Shown: positions 9,732-19,939 of the stretch, piece by piece
Position numbering within the stretch: position 1 is the first letter of the stretch
Layout of the letters: each line of letters starts with the position of its first letter
Source: Jannaschia sp. S6380
GTDB lineage: Bacteria; Pseudomonadota; Alphaproteobacteria; Rhodobacterales; Rhodobacteraceae
DNA length: 64,000 nucleotides
Direction: 5' to 3'
Assembly (NCBI RefSeq): GCF_023015695.1
Contig: NZ_JALKAS010000002.1
Location: 516,501-580,500, forward strand
Made by a program: the position numbers and the translations under genes
Notes under the pieces: generated by a model
Databases searched by the model: none
The model's input: the letters and a program-made list of their open reading frames with translations, nothing else
Told to the model about the DNA's origin: nothing

Positions 9732-10108
9732 GGATCACATTGCTGACGCTGATGGCGGCGATGCTGGTCGGTTGTGGCACGATCGATCGGCTGGGCTCCG
9801 GCGTGTCATCGCCCTTCCGTGGCGACGGGCTCCGCGGCGCGCAGGCCGAGGTGGGCGGTCTGCGGTTCCGGACCCGCCTGAGCGTCGTGAGCGAGGATCG
9901 GCGTGGCTTCGCGACGGCCACGCGCGGCGCCGCCCGTGCGCCTGTGTCGGCGGCCGAGGCCGGACGCCTTCGCGCGACGGAATACTGCATCCGCCGGTTC
10001 GGCGGGTCCGAGATCGCGTGGGACATCGCCCCCGAGGGGTTCGACGCGGCCGCCGCGGTCGAGGCGGACGGCACGCTGCGCCTCCGGGGCGTCTGCCTGA
10101 CGCGCTGA
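9728..10108 (+). CDS. Small lipoprotein of unknown function in the nuo operon
   Basis: A 126-residue protein with a lipoprotein signal (lipobox LVGC, Cys16). The mature part is rich in Arg, Gly and Ala with a repeated GLRFRTRL/TLRLRGVCL look, and has a Cys pair (EYCIRRFGG and RGVCLTR) that might form a disulfide. It overlaps the preceding stop by 4 bases (ATGA), so translation is coupled. I recognise no family. Confidence 0.65.
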   Translation: MRITLLTLMAAMLVGCGTIDRLGSGVSSPFRGDGLRGAQAEVGGLRFRTRLSVVSEDRRGFATATRGAARAPVSAAEAGRLRATEYCIRRFGGSEIAWDIAPEGFDAAAAVEADGTLRLRGVCLTR

Positions 10109-10136
10109 ACGGACGGCTATCGGCCTCGCCGGTCCG

Positions 10137-10149
10137 GATATTGAATATC
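10137..10149. repeat. AT-rich perfect palindrome GATATTGAATATC
   Basis: A 6-base inverted repeat around a central G, in the 92-base gap before the DUF5333 gene. It is AT-rich in a very GC-rich region. It could be a protein-binding site; no regulator is assigned. Confidence 0.3.
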
Positions 10150-10200
10150 GGCGCTCCGGTCCCGACCTGTCAGTCGACCCCGACGACGAAGGATACCCTC

Positions 10201-10587
10201 ATGCGCGGATGTGCCCTTGCCCTGACGTTCCTGGCGACCCCGGCCCTGGCCGATCTGGCGAACGAGCCCCGGATCACCGAAGGTCTGATCAATGTCGGCA
10301 TCGCCTACGAGATCTCCGAGGTCTGCCCCGATATCGACGCGCGGCGCCTGCTTGGCCTGCGCTATCTGCTGGCGCTGCGCTCGGCGGCGGGGGATCTGGG
10401 CTATAGCGCAGAGGAGATCGAGGCCTTCATCGACGACGACGCCGAAAAGGACCGCCTCGAGGAGATCGCCCGCGAACGTCTGGCGCGGATGGGTGCGGTT
10501 CGCGGCGATGTCGGGGCCCATTGCCGCGTAGGCCGCGGCGAGGTGGCCGCCGACAGCCAGGTCGGTCGCCTGCTTTCGCCGCGATAA
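10201..10587 (+). CDS. DUF5333 family secreted protein (paralogue 2)
   Basis: A 128-residue protein with signal peptide MRGCALALTFLATPALAD. The mature protein has Cys residues in SEVCPDIDAR and AHCRVGRG, a helical middle (GYSAEEIEAFIDDDAEKDRL) and the ending GEVAADSQVGRLL. This matches my knowledge of DUF5333, a family of unknown function in Rhodobacteraceae complex I operons. The frame is open upstream, but this ATG gives the signal peptide. nuoG follows after 95 bases. Confidence 0.7.
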   Translation: MRGCALALTFLATPALADLANEPRITEGLINVGIAYEISEVCPDIDARRLLGLRYLLALRSAAGDLGYSAEEIEAFIDDDAEKDRLEEIARERLARMGAVRGDVGAHCRVGRGEVAADSQVGRLLSPR

Positions 10588-10682
10588 GGCGCGGCATTTG
10601 GCCCCGGGGCGACTGGCCCTTGCCGTATGACCGGGCTAGAACCCCCTCTGAAACGCGCTGCTAGCAGATCGGAGCGATGGGC

Positions 10683-12701
10683 ATGGCCGACCTCAAGAAG
10701 ATCGTGATCGACGGAACCGATGTGGAGGTTCCCGGCGAGATGACCCTGATCCAGGCCTGCGAACAGGCTGGGATCGAGATCCCGCGCTTCTGCTATCACG
10801 AACGGCTGTCCATCGCCGGCAACTGCCGGATGTGCCTGGTGGAAGTCGTGGGCGGCCCGCCCAAGCCGGCGGCAAGCTGCGCGATGCAGGTCCGCGACCT
10901 TCGCCCCGGCAAGGATGGCGAACCGCCCCAGGTGAAGACCAACTCGCCGATGGTCAAGAAGGCCCGCGAAGGCGTGATGGAGTTCCTGCTCATCAACCAC
11001 CCGCTCGACTGTCCGATCTGCGATCAGGGCGGGGAATGCGACCTGCAGGACCAGGCGATGGCCTACGGGGTCGATTTCAGCCGCTACCGGGAGCCCAAGC
11101 GCGCGGCCGTCGACCTCGATCTCGGCCCGCTGGTCGAAACGCACATGACGCGCTGCATCTCCTGCACCCGCTGCGTCCGCTTCACGACCGAGGTGGCGGG
11201 CATCACCCAGATGGGCCAAACCGGCCGGGGCGAGGACAGCGAGATCACGTCCTATCTGGGCGAGACGCTGAAATCGAACCTGCAGGGGAACATCATCGAC
11301 CTGTGCCCCGTCGGCGCGCTGGTCTCCAAGCCCTACGCCTTCACCGCCCGCCCTTGGGAATTGACCAAGACCGAGACGATCGACGTCATGGACGCCTTGG
11401 GCAGCAGCATCCGGGTGGACACCAAGGGCCGCGAGGTCATGCGCATCCTGCCGCGCAACCACGACGGCACCAACGAGGAGTGGATCAGCGACAAGACCCG
11501 TTTCGTCTGGGACGGGCTGCGCCGCCAGCGGCTGGACAAGCCCTATATCCGGGTGGACGGAAAGCTGCGGCCGGCGACCTGGCCCGAGGCGCTGAATGCC
11601 GCGGCGGCGGCGATGAAGGGCGGATCGGTCGCCGGGATCGTCGGTGACCTGGTCGCGACCGAGGCCGCGTACGCGCTGCGCAAGCTGATGGACGCCTTGG
11701 GCGGCGTGACCGAATGCCGGACCGACGGCGCCATGCTTCCGACGGAGCGGGCCGGCTATGCCGGCACCGCCGCGATCGAGGATATCGACGACGCGAAGAA
11801 CATCATGCTGATCGGCACGGACCCCGCGCGCGAGGCGCCGGTGCTGAACGCGCGCATTCGCAAGGCCTGGCTGCGCGGCGCGAATGTCGGGCTGCTTGGC
11901 GAGGCGGTGGACCTGACCTACGACTACGCCCATGTCGGGACGGATCGCGCGGCGCTGGCCAAGCTGTCCGAACAGAAGGTCAGCGACGAGACGCGCGCGG
12001 CGCCGTCCCTCGTGATCCTGGGGAACGCGGCCCTGTCCGGGGGCGACGGCGCGGCCGTTCTGGCCCACACACGGCGCCTGGCCGAAAACTCGGGGTCCGG
12101 CCTGTTGATCCTGCATACCGCCGCCGCGCGCGTGGGTGCGATGGATGCGGGCTGTCACAGTCCCGGCGGCATCGACGCGGCCCTGTCGGCCGATGTGATC
12201 TATAACTTGGCTGCCGACGAGATCGACATTCCCGACGGTCCCTTCGTCATCTACCAGGGCAGCCATGGTGATCGCGGTGCACACCGCGCCGACATCATCC
12301 TGCCCGGTGCCGCCTGGACCGAGGAGCAGGGCCTGTTCGTCAATACCGAGGGCCGCCCGCAACTGGCGCTGCGTTCCGGCTTCGCGCCGGGCGAGGCAAA
12401 GGAGAACTGGGCAATCCTGCGTGCGCTTTCGGCCGAGGTCGGATACCAGCTTCCGTTCGACAGCCTGGCGCAGCTTCGCGGCGAACTGGTCGCGTCGGCG
12501 CCGCAACTGGCCGACCTGGACGAGGTGCCCGTCAACGCGTTTGCCCCCCTGGGCGAGGTCGGGCCGATGGGTGACGGCGATTTCGGCCTGGCGGTGCGCG
12601 ACTTCTATCTGTCGAACCCGATCGCGCGTGCCAGTCGCCTGATGGCGGAATTGTCGCAGCTGGCGAAGGGACGCGAGACGCGGCCGATCGCGGCGGAGTA
12701 A
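10683..12701 (+). CDS. nuoG: NADH-quinone oxidoreductase subunit G
   Basis: A 672-residue subunit of Paracoccus Nqo3 size, shorter than E. coli NuoG (about 900). Clusters seen in order: [2Fe-2S] N1b ([20 protein letters not shown], then AASCAMQV), the His-Cys [4Fe-4S] N5 ([17 protein letters not shown]) and [4Fe-4S] N4 ([10 protein letters not shown] with DLCPVGAL). The rest is a molybdopterin-oxidoreductase-like fold without its cofactor. I chose ATG 10683 ([11 protein letters not shown]), not 10677, because the GGAG at 10671-10674 is 8 bases upstream and family members start this way. Confidence 0.96.
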   Translation: MADLKKIVIDGTDVEVPGEMTLIQACEQAGIEIPRFCYHERLSIAGNCRMCLVEVVGGPPKPAASCAMQVRDLRPGKDGEPPQVKTNSPMVKKAREGVMEFLLINHPLDCPICDQGGECDLQDQAMAYGVDFSRYREPKRAAVDLDLGPLVETHMTRCISCTRCVRFTTEVAGITQMGQTGRGEDSEITSYLGETLKSNLQGNIIDLCPVGALVSKPYAFTARPWELTKTETIDVMDALGSSIRVDTKGREVMRILPRNHDGTNEEWISDKTRFVWDGLRRQRLDKPYIRVDGKLRPATWPEALNAAAAAMKGGSVAGIVGDLVATEAAYALRKLMDALGGVTECRTDGAMLPTERAGYAGTAAIEDIDDAKNIMLIGTDPAREAPVLNARIRKAWLRGANVGLLGEAVDLTYDYAHVGTDRAALAKLSEQKVSDETRAAPSLVILGNAALSGGDGAAVLAHTRRLAENSGSGLLILHTAAARVGAMDAGCHSPGGIDAALSADVIYNLAADEIDIPDGPFVIYQGSHGDRGAHRADIILPGAAWTEEQGLFVNTEGRPQLALRSGFAPGEAKENWAILRALSAEVGYQLPFDSLAQLRGELVASAPQLADLDEVPVNAFAPLGEVGPMGDGDFGLAVRDFYLSNPIARASRLMAELSQLAKGRETRPIAAE

Positions 12702-12706
12702 CGCGT

Positions 12707-13096
12707 ATGCGGCGGGCCCCGGTCCTTGCGATGGCCTTCGTCCTGGCCGCCTGCCGATCCGAGGAGGCCCCGGTGGTCGACGTGTTCCGCCCAGACTACA
12801 AGGGCGTGGAAACGCGGCTCCTGGAGGGCGATCTCGTCAACTTCATCGTCGCTATGGAGGGTGCGCGCGACGGCCGGGACGTGGTGGACTACGCCGAATG
12901 CGCGGCCGCGCAATACGCGCTGATCCGTGGCTTCGGTTTCGCGCGTCAGGTGCGGACAAACGTGGTCGAAGAGGGTGGCGTTTGGCGCGCGGATGCGGTT
13001 TACACCGTCTCGCCATCGCTCCCACGGGGGCTGAGGACGATTGATGCCGAAGTGGTCGTCGACGCGTGCGCGGCCCGAGGCATCCCGACCGTATAA
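12707..13096 (+). CDS. Small lipoprotein of unknown function between nuoG and nuoH
   Basis: A 129-residue protein with a short lipoprotein signal ([16 protein letters not shown], lipid Cys16). The mature part has [19 protein letters not shown] and a C-terminal [11 protein letters not shown] with two further Cys residues. It sits 5 bases after nuoG and 11 before nuoH, so it belongs to the operon. I cannot name a family. A periplasm-facing assembly or stability factor is one possibility. Confidence 0.65.
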   Translation: MRRAPVLAMAFVLAACRSEEAPVVDVFRPDYKGVETRLLEGDLVNFIVAMEGARDGRDVVDYAECAAAQYALIRGFGFARQVRTNVVEEGGVWRADAVYTVSPSLPRGLRTIDAEVVVDACAARGIPTV

Positions 13097-13107
13097 GGGA
13101 CGTGACT

Positions 13108-14157
13108 ATGGCGGACTTTCTCGCATCTCCGTTGGGCATCGTGTTGACGATCCTGGCGCAGTGCCTGCTCCTGGTCGTTCTGCTCCTGATGAGTCTCGCC
13201 GTCCTTCTCTATGCCGACCGCAAGATCTGGGCGGCCGTCCAGATGCGGCGGGGGCCGAACGTCGTGGGGCCCTTCGGGCTGCTGCAATCCTTCGCGGATT
13301 TCTTCAAATACGCCCTGAAAGAGATCGTGGTGCCTGCGGGCGCGGATCGTGCGGTCTTCTTCCTTGCGCCGATGGTGGCCTTCACGCTGTCGCTGATTGC
13401 CTGGGCCGTGATCCCGTTCAACGACGGCTGGGCGATCGCCGACCTGAACGTGGCCATCCTCTATGTCTTCGCGGTCTCCTCGCTCGAGGTCTACGGCATC
13501 ATCATGGGCGGCTGGGCGTCGAACTCGAAATATCCGTTCCTTGGCAGCCTGCGTTCGGCGGCGCAGATGATCTCCTACGAGGTGTCCATCGGCCTGATCC
13601 TGATCGGCGTCATCATTTCGACCGGGTCGCTGAACCTGACGCATATCGTGCGCGCGCAGGACGGCGACCTGGGCCTACTGGGCTGGTACTGGCTGCCGCA
13701 TCTGCCGATGGTGTTCCTGTTCTTCATCTCGGCCCTGGCCGAGACCAACCGCCCGCCCTTCGACCTGCCCGAGGCCGAGTCGGAGCTGGTGGCGGGATAT
13801 CAGGTCGAATATTCCTCGACGCCGTTCCTTTTGTTCATGATCGGGGAATATGCCGCAATCGTGCTTATGACGGCGCTGATCACGCTCATCTTCTTCGGCG
13901 GCTGGCTGTCGCCGGTGCCGTTCCTGCCCGACGGTGCGCCATGGATGGTGCTGAAGATGGCGCTCATCTTCTTCCTTTTCGCGATGGTGAAGGCGATCGT
14001 GCCCCGCTACCGCTACGATCAGCTGATGCGCTTGGGCTGGAAGGTGTTCCTGCCGCTGTCGCTGGCCTGGGTGGTGATCGTGGCATTCCTCGCGAAGTTC
14101 GAGGTTCTGGGCGGCTTCTGGGCCCGCTGGCCCGAGGTCCTGGTGGTGGTGAACTGA
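13108..14157 (+). CDS. nuoH: NADH-quinone oxidoreductase subunit H
   Basis: A 349-residue membrane subunit (ND1 type) with eight or so spans, linking the quinone chamber to the proton-pumping arm. Signature stretches: [20 protein letters not shown] near residue 33, [13 protein letters not shown] near residue 155 and [20 protein letters not shown] near residue 210. The start ATG at 13108 ([10 protein letters not shown]) follows an AAGGGA ribosome site. Its stop overlaps the start of a 34-codon frame by one base. Confidence 0.97.
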   Translation: MADFLASPLGIVLTILAQCLLLVVLLLMSLAVLLYADRKIWAAVQMRRGPNVVGPFGLLQSFADFFKYALKEIVVPAGADRAVFFLAPMVAFTLSLIAWAVIPFNDGWAIADLNVAILYVFAVSSLEVYGIIMGGWASNSKYPFLGSLRSAAQMISYEVSIGLILIGVIISTGSLNLTHIVRAQDGDLGLLGWYWLPHLPMVFLFFISALAETNRPPFDLPEAESELVAGYQVEYSSTPFLLFMIGEYAAIVLMTALITLIFFGGWLSPVPFLPDGAPWMVLKMALIFFLFAMVKAIVPRYRYDQLMRLGWKVFLPLSLAWVVIVAFLAKFEVLGGFWARWPEVLVVVN

Positions 14158-14261
14158 TGGCCGGTTGCTCTCTCACGCGATACAACGGCCGGACAGGCGC
14201 ATACCGCGCCGATGACGACCTAGGCGAAATTCCGGAACAGGCGGAGGACGTTCAGCAATGA
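14157..14261 (+). CDS. 34-residue micro-ORF coupled between nuoH and nuoI
   Basis: The ATG at 14157 overlaps the nuoH stop by one base (TGATG) and the stop at 14259-14261 overlaps the nuoI ATG (ATGA). It encodes a 34-residue soluble peptide starting [20 protein letters not shown] and ending [11 protein letters not shown]: basic first half, acidic second half, one Cys. It bridges the only gap between these two genes, so at minimum it serves translational coupling. Whether the peptide itself acts is unknown. Confidence 0.55.
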   Translation: MAGCSLTRYNGRTGAYRADDDLGEIPEQAEDVQQ

Positions 14262-14764
14262 CCACCACCGACACCAAGATCGACTGGAAGCGTTCAGCCA
14301 AGTATTTCCTCCTCGCCGACATGTGGAGCGGTCTGCGCCTCGGGCTGAAGTACTTCTTCGCCCCCAAGGCCACGCTAAACTATCCGCACGAGAAGGGCCC
14401 GCAATCGCCGCGGTTCCGGGGGGAGCATGCGCTGCGCCGCTATCCCAACGGCGAGGAACGCTGCATCGCATGCAAACTCTGCGAGGCGATCTGCCCCGCG
14501 CAGGCCATCACCATCGACGCCGAGCCGCGCGTCGACGGAAGCCGGCGCACGACCCGCTACGACATTGACATGACCAAGTGCATCTACTGCGGGTTCTGCC
14601 AGGAAGCCTGCCCCGTGGATGCCATCGTCGAGGGACCGAATTTCGAGTTCGCCACCGAGACGCGCGAGGAGATGTTCTACGACAAGGAGAAGCTCCTGGA
14701 GAACGGCGAGCGGTGGGAGGCGATCATCGCCAAGAACCTCGAACTGGACGCGCCGTACCGATGA
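14258..14764 (+). CDS. nuoI: NADH-quinone oxidoreductase subunit I
   Basis: A 168-residue ferredoxin-like (TYKY) subunit with two [4Fe-4S] clusters, N6a and N6b. Ligands: Cys69, 72, 75 in [12 protein letters not shown] with Cys79, and Cys108, 111, 114 in [12 protein letters not shown] with Cys118. The length and the amphipathic N-terminus are family-normal. It overlaps its neighbours by 4 bases on both sides. Confidence 0.97.
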   Translation: MTTTDTKIDWKRSAKYFLLADMWSGLRLGLKYFFAPKATLNYPHEKGPQSPRFRGEHALRRYPNGEERCIACKLCEAICPAQAITIDAEPRVDGSRRTTRYDIDMTKCIYCGFCQEACPVDAIVEGPNFEFATETREEMFYDKEKLLENGERWEAIIAKNLELDAPYR

Positions 14765-15156
14765 GTGATCCGCAGAATCCCTTCGCGGCCTGGATGGGCC
14801 ACGTGCAGGACATGGCCAAGACCATGAACCCCGCGCTGGTGAATTTCACGCCGCAGGGGTTCGAGAAGCTGTGGCCGACCATGCCCAAGGACGTGATGGA
14901 GGCGTTCATGGGCAAGGGCGTGAACCCCGAGGGGCTGGACGCCAAGACCAAGATGTTGTTGACGCTGGCCGGACTGACGGTGCTGGGCGCGCAGGCCGAG
15001 GCGCAGGTGCGTATGACCGTCCGCCAGGCGTCCGAACAGGGTGCCACCAAGCAGGAGATCGCCGAGACGATCGGCCTGATGGGCCTGTTCGGCGGGCTGC
15101 CGGCGATGAACAAGGCGATGTCCCTCGCCAACGAGGTATTGGAGGACAAGGAATGA
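14761..15156 (+). CDS. Carboxymuconolactone decarboxylase (CMD)-like protein
   Basis: A 131-residue helical protein with the CMD/AhpD-like stretch [20 protein letters not shown] then [20 protein letters not shown]. It contains no cysteine at all, so it cannot act as an AhpD-type CxxC peroxidase; decarboxylase chemistry is not shown either. The gene overlaps both nuoI and nuoJ by 4 bases. This placement suggests a role tied to complex I, but the function is unknown. Confidence 0.75.
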   Translation: MSDPQNPFAAWMGHVQDMAKTMNPALVNFTPQGFEKLWPTMPKDVMEAFMGKGVNPEGLDAKTKMLLTLAGLTVLGAQAEAQVRMTVRQASEQGATKQEIAETIGLMGLFGGLPAMNKAMSLANEVLEDKE

Positions 15157-15767
15157 CGGTTCTCGATTTCGCCTTCTACCTGTTCGCGATCGTCACCGTG
15201 GCGGCGGGCTTGTTCGTGGTGGTGTCGCGCAATCCCGTGCATTCGGTGCTGTGGCTGATCCTGACCTTCCTGTCGACCGCCGGCCTGTTCGTTCTGCTGG
15301 GGGCGGAGTTTGTGGCGATGCTGCTGATCATCGTCTATGTCGGCGCGGTCGCGGTCCTGTTCCTGTTCGTCGTCATGATGCTGGATGTCGACTTCGCGGA
15401 GCTGAAGGCCGAGATGGCGAAATACGTGCCCCTGGCCGGCCTGATCGGGATCGTCCTGCTGATGCAACTGGCCATTGCCTTCGGCGTCTGGGAAGCCGCG
15501 GAAGGGGTGGTTGTGGCCGACGGGCTGGCGAACATTCCGGTCCCGCCGACGCTGAACACCTCGGCGCTGGGCCTCGTGCTCTATGACGATTATTTCCTGA
15601 TGTTCCAGCTTGCCGGGCTGATCCTGCTGGTGGCCATGATCGGGGCGATCGCCCTGACCCTTCGGCACCGCAAGGACGTCAAGCGGCAGAACGTCCTGCA
15701 CCAGATGTGGCGCGACCCGGCCAAGGCCATGGATGTGCGCGACGTGAAACCCGGCCAAGGCCTCTAG
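15153..15767 (+). CDS. nuoJ: NADH-quinone oxidoreductase subunit J
   Basis: A 204-residue membrane subunit (ND6 type) with five spans. The NuoJ signature [20 protein letters not shown] lies near residue 50, followed by [14 protein letters not shown]. The start at 15153 overlaps the CMD-like stop by 4 bases and follows GGAGGACAAGGA. The next frame is an isolated 23-codon micro-ORF. Confidence 0.96.
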   Translation: MTVLDFAFYLFAIVTVAAGLFVVVSRNPVHSVLWLILTFLSTAGLFVLLGAEFVAMLLIIVYVGAVAVLFLFVVMMLDVDFAELKAEMAKYVPLAGLIGIVLLMQLAIAFGVWEAAEGVVVADGLANIPVPPTLNTSALGLVLYDDYFLMFQLAGLILLVAMIGAIALTLRHRKDVKRQNVLHQMWRDPAKAMDVRDVKPGQGL

Positions 15768-15778
15768 GAGATTCCACC

Positions 15779-15850
15779 ATGTCACGAACCACGCTGATCA
15801 TCGTCATCGTCGTCGTCATCCTTCTCATCGGCGGCTTCGGCTTCCTCTGA
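15779..15850 (+). CDS. 23-residue single-span micropeptide between nuoJ and nuoK
   Basis: ATG at 15779, 8 bases after an AGGAG ribosome site, encodes 23 residues: MSRTTL then a run of Ile/Val/Leu ([17 protein letters not shown]). This is one ideal transmembrane helix with a short basic N-terminus, so it should insert with the N-terminus in the cytoplasm. It is too short for standard gene callers. Its place among membrane-arm genes suggests a small complex I-associated peptide, but this is inference. Confidence 0.55.
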   Translation: MSRTTLIIVIVVVILLIGGFGFL

Positions 15851-15923
15851 ACCCCGCGCGGGTCAGTCAATCGCGAACGGACAAGAACGGGCGCGCGTCC
15901 GGCGCGCACCGAAGGGAACGGAC

Positions 15924-16229
15924 ATGATCGGACTTGAGCATTACCTGACCGTCGCGGCCGCGTTGTTCGTGATCGGCATCTTCGGCATCTTCCTGAATCG
16001 CAAGAACGTCATCATCATCCTGATGTCGATCGAGTTGATGCTGCTGGCCGTGAACATCAACTTCGTCGCGTTCTCGGGCTTCCTGGGCGATCTGACGGGG
16101 CAGGTCTTCACGCTGTTCGTCCTGACCGTGGCCGCGGCCGAGGCGGCGATCGGCCTGGCGATCCTGGTTTGCTTCTTCCGTAACCGCGGCACCATCGACG
16201 TCGAAGACGTCAACGTGATGAAGGGCTGA
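15924..16229 (+). CDS. nuoK: NADH-quinone oxidoreductase subunit K
   Basis: A 101-residue membrane subunit (ND4L/MrpC type) with three spans. It has the conserved Glu in span 2 ([16 protein letters not shown]) and a second Glu in span 3 ([13 protein letters not shown]), both needed for proton transfer in the family. Ribosome site AAGGGAACGG. Confidence 0.97.
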   Translation: MIGLEHYLTVAAALFVIGIFGIFLNRKNVIIILMSIELMLLAVNINFVAFSGFLGDLTGQVFTLFVLTVAAAEAAIGLAILVCFFRNRGTIDVEDVNVMKG

Positions 16230-16234
16230 ACATC

Positions 16235-18376
16235 ATGGCGACGATCATCCTGCTGGCCCCGCTGCTGGGCGCGCTGATCTGCGGTTTCGGCTGGCGTTTC
16301 ATCGGCGAGAAGGCCGCGCTGGTCGTGGCGACGGGGCTTCTGTTCCTCGCGGCGCTTCTGTCCTGGATCGTGTTCCTGACGCATGACGGCCAGACCGAGA
16401 TCATCCACCTGTTCCGCTGGATCGAGAGCGGGTCGCTCCTGACCGACTGGGCGATCCGGCTGGACCGGCTGACTGCGATCATGCTGATCGTGGTGACGAC
16501 GGTGTCCTCGCTCGTCCACCTCTACAGCTTCGGCTACATGGATCACGACCCGCAATGGCGCGAGGGTGAGGTCTACAAGCCGCGCTTCTTCGCCTATCTG
16601 TCGTTCTTCACCTTCGCGATGCTGGCTCTGGTGACGTCCGACAACCTGCTGCAGATGTTCTTCGGCTGGGAAGGCGTGGGCGTCGCGTCATACCTGCTGA
16701 TCGGGTTCTACTGGCGCAAGCCGTCCGCCTCGGGCGCGGCGATGAAGGCGTTCATCGTCAACCGGGTCGGCGATTTCGGGTTCGCGCTGGGCATCTTCGG
16801 GCTGTTCTACCTGACCGACTCGATCAATTTCTCGGACGTCTTCGCGGCGGCGCCCGCCCTGGCAGAGACGCAGATCCGCTTCCTCTGGACGGATTGGAAC
16901 GCGGCGAACCTGCTCGCCTTCCTGCTGTTCATCGGCGCGATGGGCAAGTCGGCGCAGCTGGGCCTGCACACCTGGCTGCCCGACGCGATGGAGGGTCCGA
17001 CCCCCGTCTCGGCCCTGATCCACGCGGCGACCATGGTGACGGCGGGCGTGTTCCTCGTCTGCCGCATGTCGCCCCTGATGGAATTCGCCGACGCGGCCAT
17101 GGCCTTCGTCGTGGTGATCGGCGCGGCGACGGCGTTCTTCGCGGCGACCGTGGGCCTGGTGCAGAACGACATCAAGCGCGTCATCGCCTATTCGACCTGC
17201 TCTCAATTGGGCTACATGTTCGTGGCAGCGGGACTGGGCGCCTATTCGGTGGCGATGTTCCACCTGCTGACGCATGCGTTCTTCAAGGCGATGCTGTTCC
17301 TGGGTGCGGGTTCGGTCATCCACGCGATGCATCACGAACAGGACATGCGGAATTACGGCGGCCTTCGGAAGAAGATCCCCTACACATTCTGGGCGATGAT
17401 GATCGGCACGCTGGCCATCACCGGCGTCGGCATCCCGCTGACCCATATCGGGTTCGCCGGCTTCCTGTCGAAGGACGCCGTGATCGAAGTGGCCTTCGCC
17501 GGCCATTCGGGCGCGTTCTGGGCGCTGGTCATCGCGGCGATGTTCACCAGCTTCTACTCCTGGCGCCTGATGTTCCTGACCTTCTACGGCGCCCCGCGCG
17601 GCGACAAGCACACGCATGAGCATGCGCATGAGAGCCCGGCGGTCATGACCGGACCCTTGGCCGTGCTGGCCGTGGGGTCGGTGCTGGCCGGCATGGTGTT
17701 CTACGGCCCGTTCTTCGGCAGCCAGGCCAGCGTCGACCGCTATTTCGGCATCGGCGCCAGCACCGACGCCGAACACGGCACGCCCCTGGTGGAAGACGGC
17801 CACGGCGAAGGGATCGTCGAGGAGGCGCATGACACCGATGTCGTCGTGACCGAGGGCGGCGCGGTCGTCGCCGTCGATGACGGACACGACGAGGAGCACG
17901 CGGCGGCCCGCGCACACCAGGTTCCGGGCGAGGGCGCGATCTATATCGGTGACGACAACCACATCATCCACGAAGCCCACGAGGTGCCCGCCTGGGTCAA
18001 GGTGTCGCCCTTCATCGCCATGCTGCTGGGCCTTGGCGCAGCCTATCTGGCCTATGTCCGCCGGCCCGACCTGCCGCGGCAATGGGCCACGACCCTGGCA
18101 CCCCTGCACCGCTTCCTGCTGAACAAGTGGTATTTCGACGAAATCTACGACGCGGTGTTCGTGCGTCCGGCCAAGCGGATCGGCACGTTCCTATGGCGCC
18201 GGGGCGACGGGTCCGTCATCGACGGGTCGATCAATGGTCTGGCCATGGGGATCGTGCCGTTCTTCACCCGCGCGCTGAACCGGGCGCAGTCGGGATACAT
18301 CTTCACCTACGCCTTCGCGATGGTCATCGGGATCGTGGTCCTGATCACCTGGACGACGATCGCCGCGGGAAATTAA
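16235..18376 (+). CDS. nuoL: NADH-quinone oxidoreductase subunit L
   Basis: A 713-residue antiporter-like distal subunit (ND5 type), about 100 residues longer than E. coli NuoL. The proton-channel core is normal: [40 protein letters not shown] and [17 protein letters not shown]. The C-terminal part carries the long lateral helix. The extra length is a His- and acid-rich stretch at about residues 450-590 (for example [12 protein letters not shown] and [14 protein letters not shown]). The family varies in this region. Confidence 0.97.
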   Translation: MATIILLAPLLGALICGFGWRFIGEKAALVVATGLLFLAALLSWIVFLTHDGQTEIIHLFRWIESGSLLTDWAIRLDRLTAIMLIVVTTVSSLVHLYSFGYMDHDPQWREGEVYKPRFFAYLSFFTFAMLALVTSDNLLQMFFGWEGVGVASYLLIGFYWRKPSASGAAMKAFIVNRVGDFGFALGIFGLFYLTDSINFSDVFAAAPALAETQIRFLWTDWNAANLLAFLLFIGAMGKSAQLGLHTWLPDAMEGPTPVSALIHAATMVTAGVFLVCRMSPLMEFADAAMAFVVVIGAATAFFAATVGLVQNDIKRVIAYSTCSQLGYMFVAAGLGAYSVAMFHLLTHAFFKAMLFLGAGSVIHAMHHEQDMRNYGGLRKKIPYTFWAMMIGTLAITGVGIPLTHIGFAGFLSKDAVIEVAFAGHSGAFWALVIAAMFTSFYSWRLMFLTFYGAPRGDKHTHEHAHESPAVMTGPLAVLAVGSVLAGMVFYGPFFGSQASVDRYFGIGASTDAEHGTPLVEDGHGEGIVEEAHDTDVVVTEGGAVVAVDDGHDEEHAAARAHQVPGEGAIYIGDDNHIIHEAHEVPAWVKVSPFIAMLLGLGAAYLAYVRRPDLPRQWATTLAPLHRFLLNKWYFDEIYDAVFVRPAKRIGTFLWRRGDGSVIDGSINGLAMGIVPFFTRALNRAQSGYIFTYAFAMVIGIVVLITWTTIAAGN

Positions 18377-18380
18377 GCCA

Positions 18381-19928
18381 ATGGATAATCTCCTCTCCAT
18401 CGTCACCTTCACGCCGCTGATCGCCGCCGCGATCCTCGCGCTGTTTTTGCGCGGCGATGACGAGGCGGCGCAGCGCAACGCCAAGTGGCTGGCCCTCGGC
18501 GCCACGAGCTTCACCTTCCTCGTCTCGATCTTCATCCTGACGGGGTTCGACCCGCAGGACACCGGCTTCCAGTTCGTCGAGGAGCGGGAATGGCTGCTGG
18601 GCCTGCAATACAAGATGGGCGTCGACGGTATCTCGGTCCTGTTCGTGATGCTGACGACCTTCCTGATGCCGCTGGTGATTGCATCCTGCTGGAACGTGAC
18701 GACGCGGGTAAAGGACTACATGGTCGCGCTCCTGGTGCTGGAAACGCTCATGCTGGGCGTGTTCTGCGCGCTGGACCTGATCCTGTTCTACCTGTTCTTC
18801 GAGGCCGGGCTGATCCCGATGTTCCTGATCATCGGCATCTGGGGCGGGGCGAACCGCATCTACGCGGCGTTCAAGTTCTTCCTCTACACGCTGCTCGGCT
18901 CGGTCCTGATGCTGGTGGCGATGATCTTCATGTATCTCGACGCGGGCACCACCGACATCCCGACGCTGCTGGAGCATCAGTTCAGCTATGCGCCGCTGAA
19001 TGTGCTGGGCCTCGGTATCGTCGGCGGGGCGCAGACGCTGCTATGGCTCGCCTTCTTCGCCAGCTTCGCGGTCAAGATGCCGATGTGGCCGGTCCATACC
19101 TGGCTGCCCGACGCGCACGTCCAGGCACCGACCGCGGGCTCCGTCGTGCTGGCCGCGATCCTGCTGAAGATGGGCGGCTACGGCTTCCTGCGCTTTTCGC
19201 TGCCGATGTTCCCCGTGGGGTCCGAAGTGATGGGCCCGCTCGTTCTGTGGCTCTCGGCGATCGCGATCGTCTACACCTCGCTCGTGGCGATGATGCAGGA
19301 CGACATGAAGAAGCTTATCGCATATTCGTCCGTCGCGCATATGGGCTTCGTGACCATGGGTATCTTCGCCGCCAACCAGCAGGGCGTCGACGGGGCGATC
19401 TTCCAGATGATCTCCCACGGTTTCATCTCGGGCGCGCTGTTCCTCTGCGTGGGCGTGATCTACGACCGGATGCACACGCGCGAGATCACGGCCTATGGCG
19501 GGCTGGTGAACCGGATGCCGGCCTACGCGCTCGTCTTCATGCTGTTCACCATGGCCAATGTCGGCCTGCCCGGCACCAGCGGGTTCGTCGGTGAATTCCT
19601 GACACTGATGGGCGTGTTCCAGGTCAACACCTGGGTCGCGCTGGTCGCGACGACGGGTGTGATCTTCTCGGCCTGCTACGCGCTCTGGCTCTATCGCCGT
19701 GTCGTCTTCGGCGACCTGATCAAGGAGAGCCTGCGCTCGATCACCGACATGACAGGCCGGGAGCGCGCGATCTTCGCACCGCTGGTCGTGGCCACGATTT
19801 TGTTCGGGATCTATCCGAGCCTGATCACCGACATCATCGGGCCGTCGGTCGCGAACCTTGTCGAGAACCATGAGATCGCAACCGCCGACCTGATCCTGGA
19901 TCACGCCGTCGCCGATGCCGGACACTGA
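18381..19928 (+). CDS. nuoM: NADH-quinone oxidoreductase subunit M
   Basis: A 515-residue antiporter-like subunit (ND4 type) of normal length with about 14 spans. Signatures: [20 protein letters not shown] near residue 135 (essential Glu), [20 protein letters not shown] near residue 236 and [17 protein letters not shown] near residue 340. Starts 4 bases after nuoL. Confidence 0.97.
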   Translation: MDNLLSIVTFTPLIAAAILALFLRGDDEAAQRNAKWLALGATSFTFLVSIFILTGFDPQDTGFQFVEEREWLLGLQYKMGVDGISVLFVMLTTFLMPLVIASCWNVTTRVKDYMVALLVLETLMLGVFCALDLILFYLFFEAGLIPMFLIIGIWGGANRIYAAFKFFLYTLLGSVLMLVAMIFMYLDAGTTDIPTLLEHQFSYAPLNVLGLGIVGGAQTLLWLAFFASFAVKMPMWPVHTWLPDAHVQAPTAGSVVLAAILLKMGGYGFLRFSLPMFPVGSEVMGPLVLWLSAIAIVYTSLVAMMQDDMKKLIAYSSVAHMGFVTMGIFAANQQGVDGAIFQMISHGFISGALFLCVGVIYDRMHTREITAYGGLVNRMPAYALVFMLFTMANVGLPGTSGFVGEFLTLMGVFQVNTWVALVATTGVIFSACYALWLYRRVVFGDLIKESLRSITDMTGRERAIFAPLVVATILFGIYPSLITDIIGPSVANLVENHEIATADLILDHAVADAGH

Positions 19929-19939
19929 GAGAGGTCGTC

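Noticed and set aside
10401..12506. 701-codon minus-strand frame
   Set aside because: Antisense to nuoG; composition is that of a shadow frame.
5149..15873. Shared GTCAGTCAAT before nuoE and nuoK
   Set aside because: A match of this length is expected many times by chance in 64 kb.
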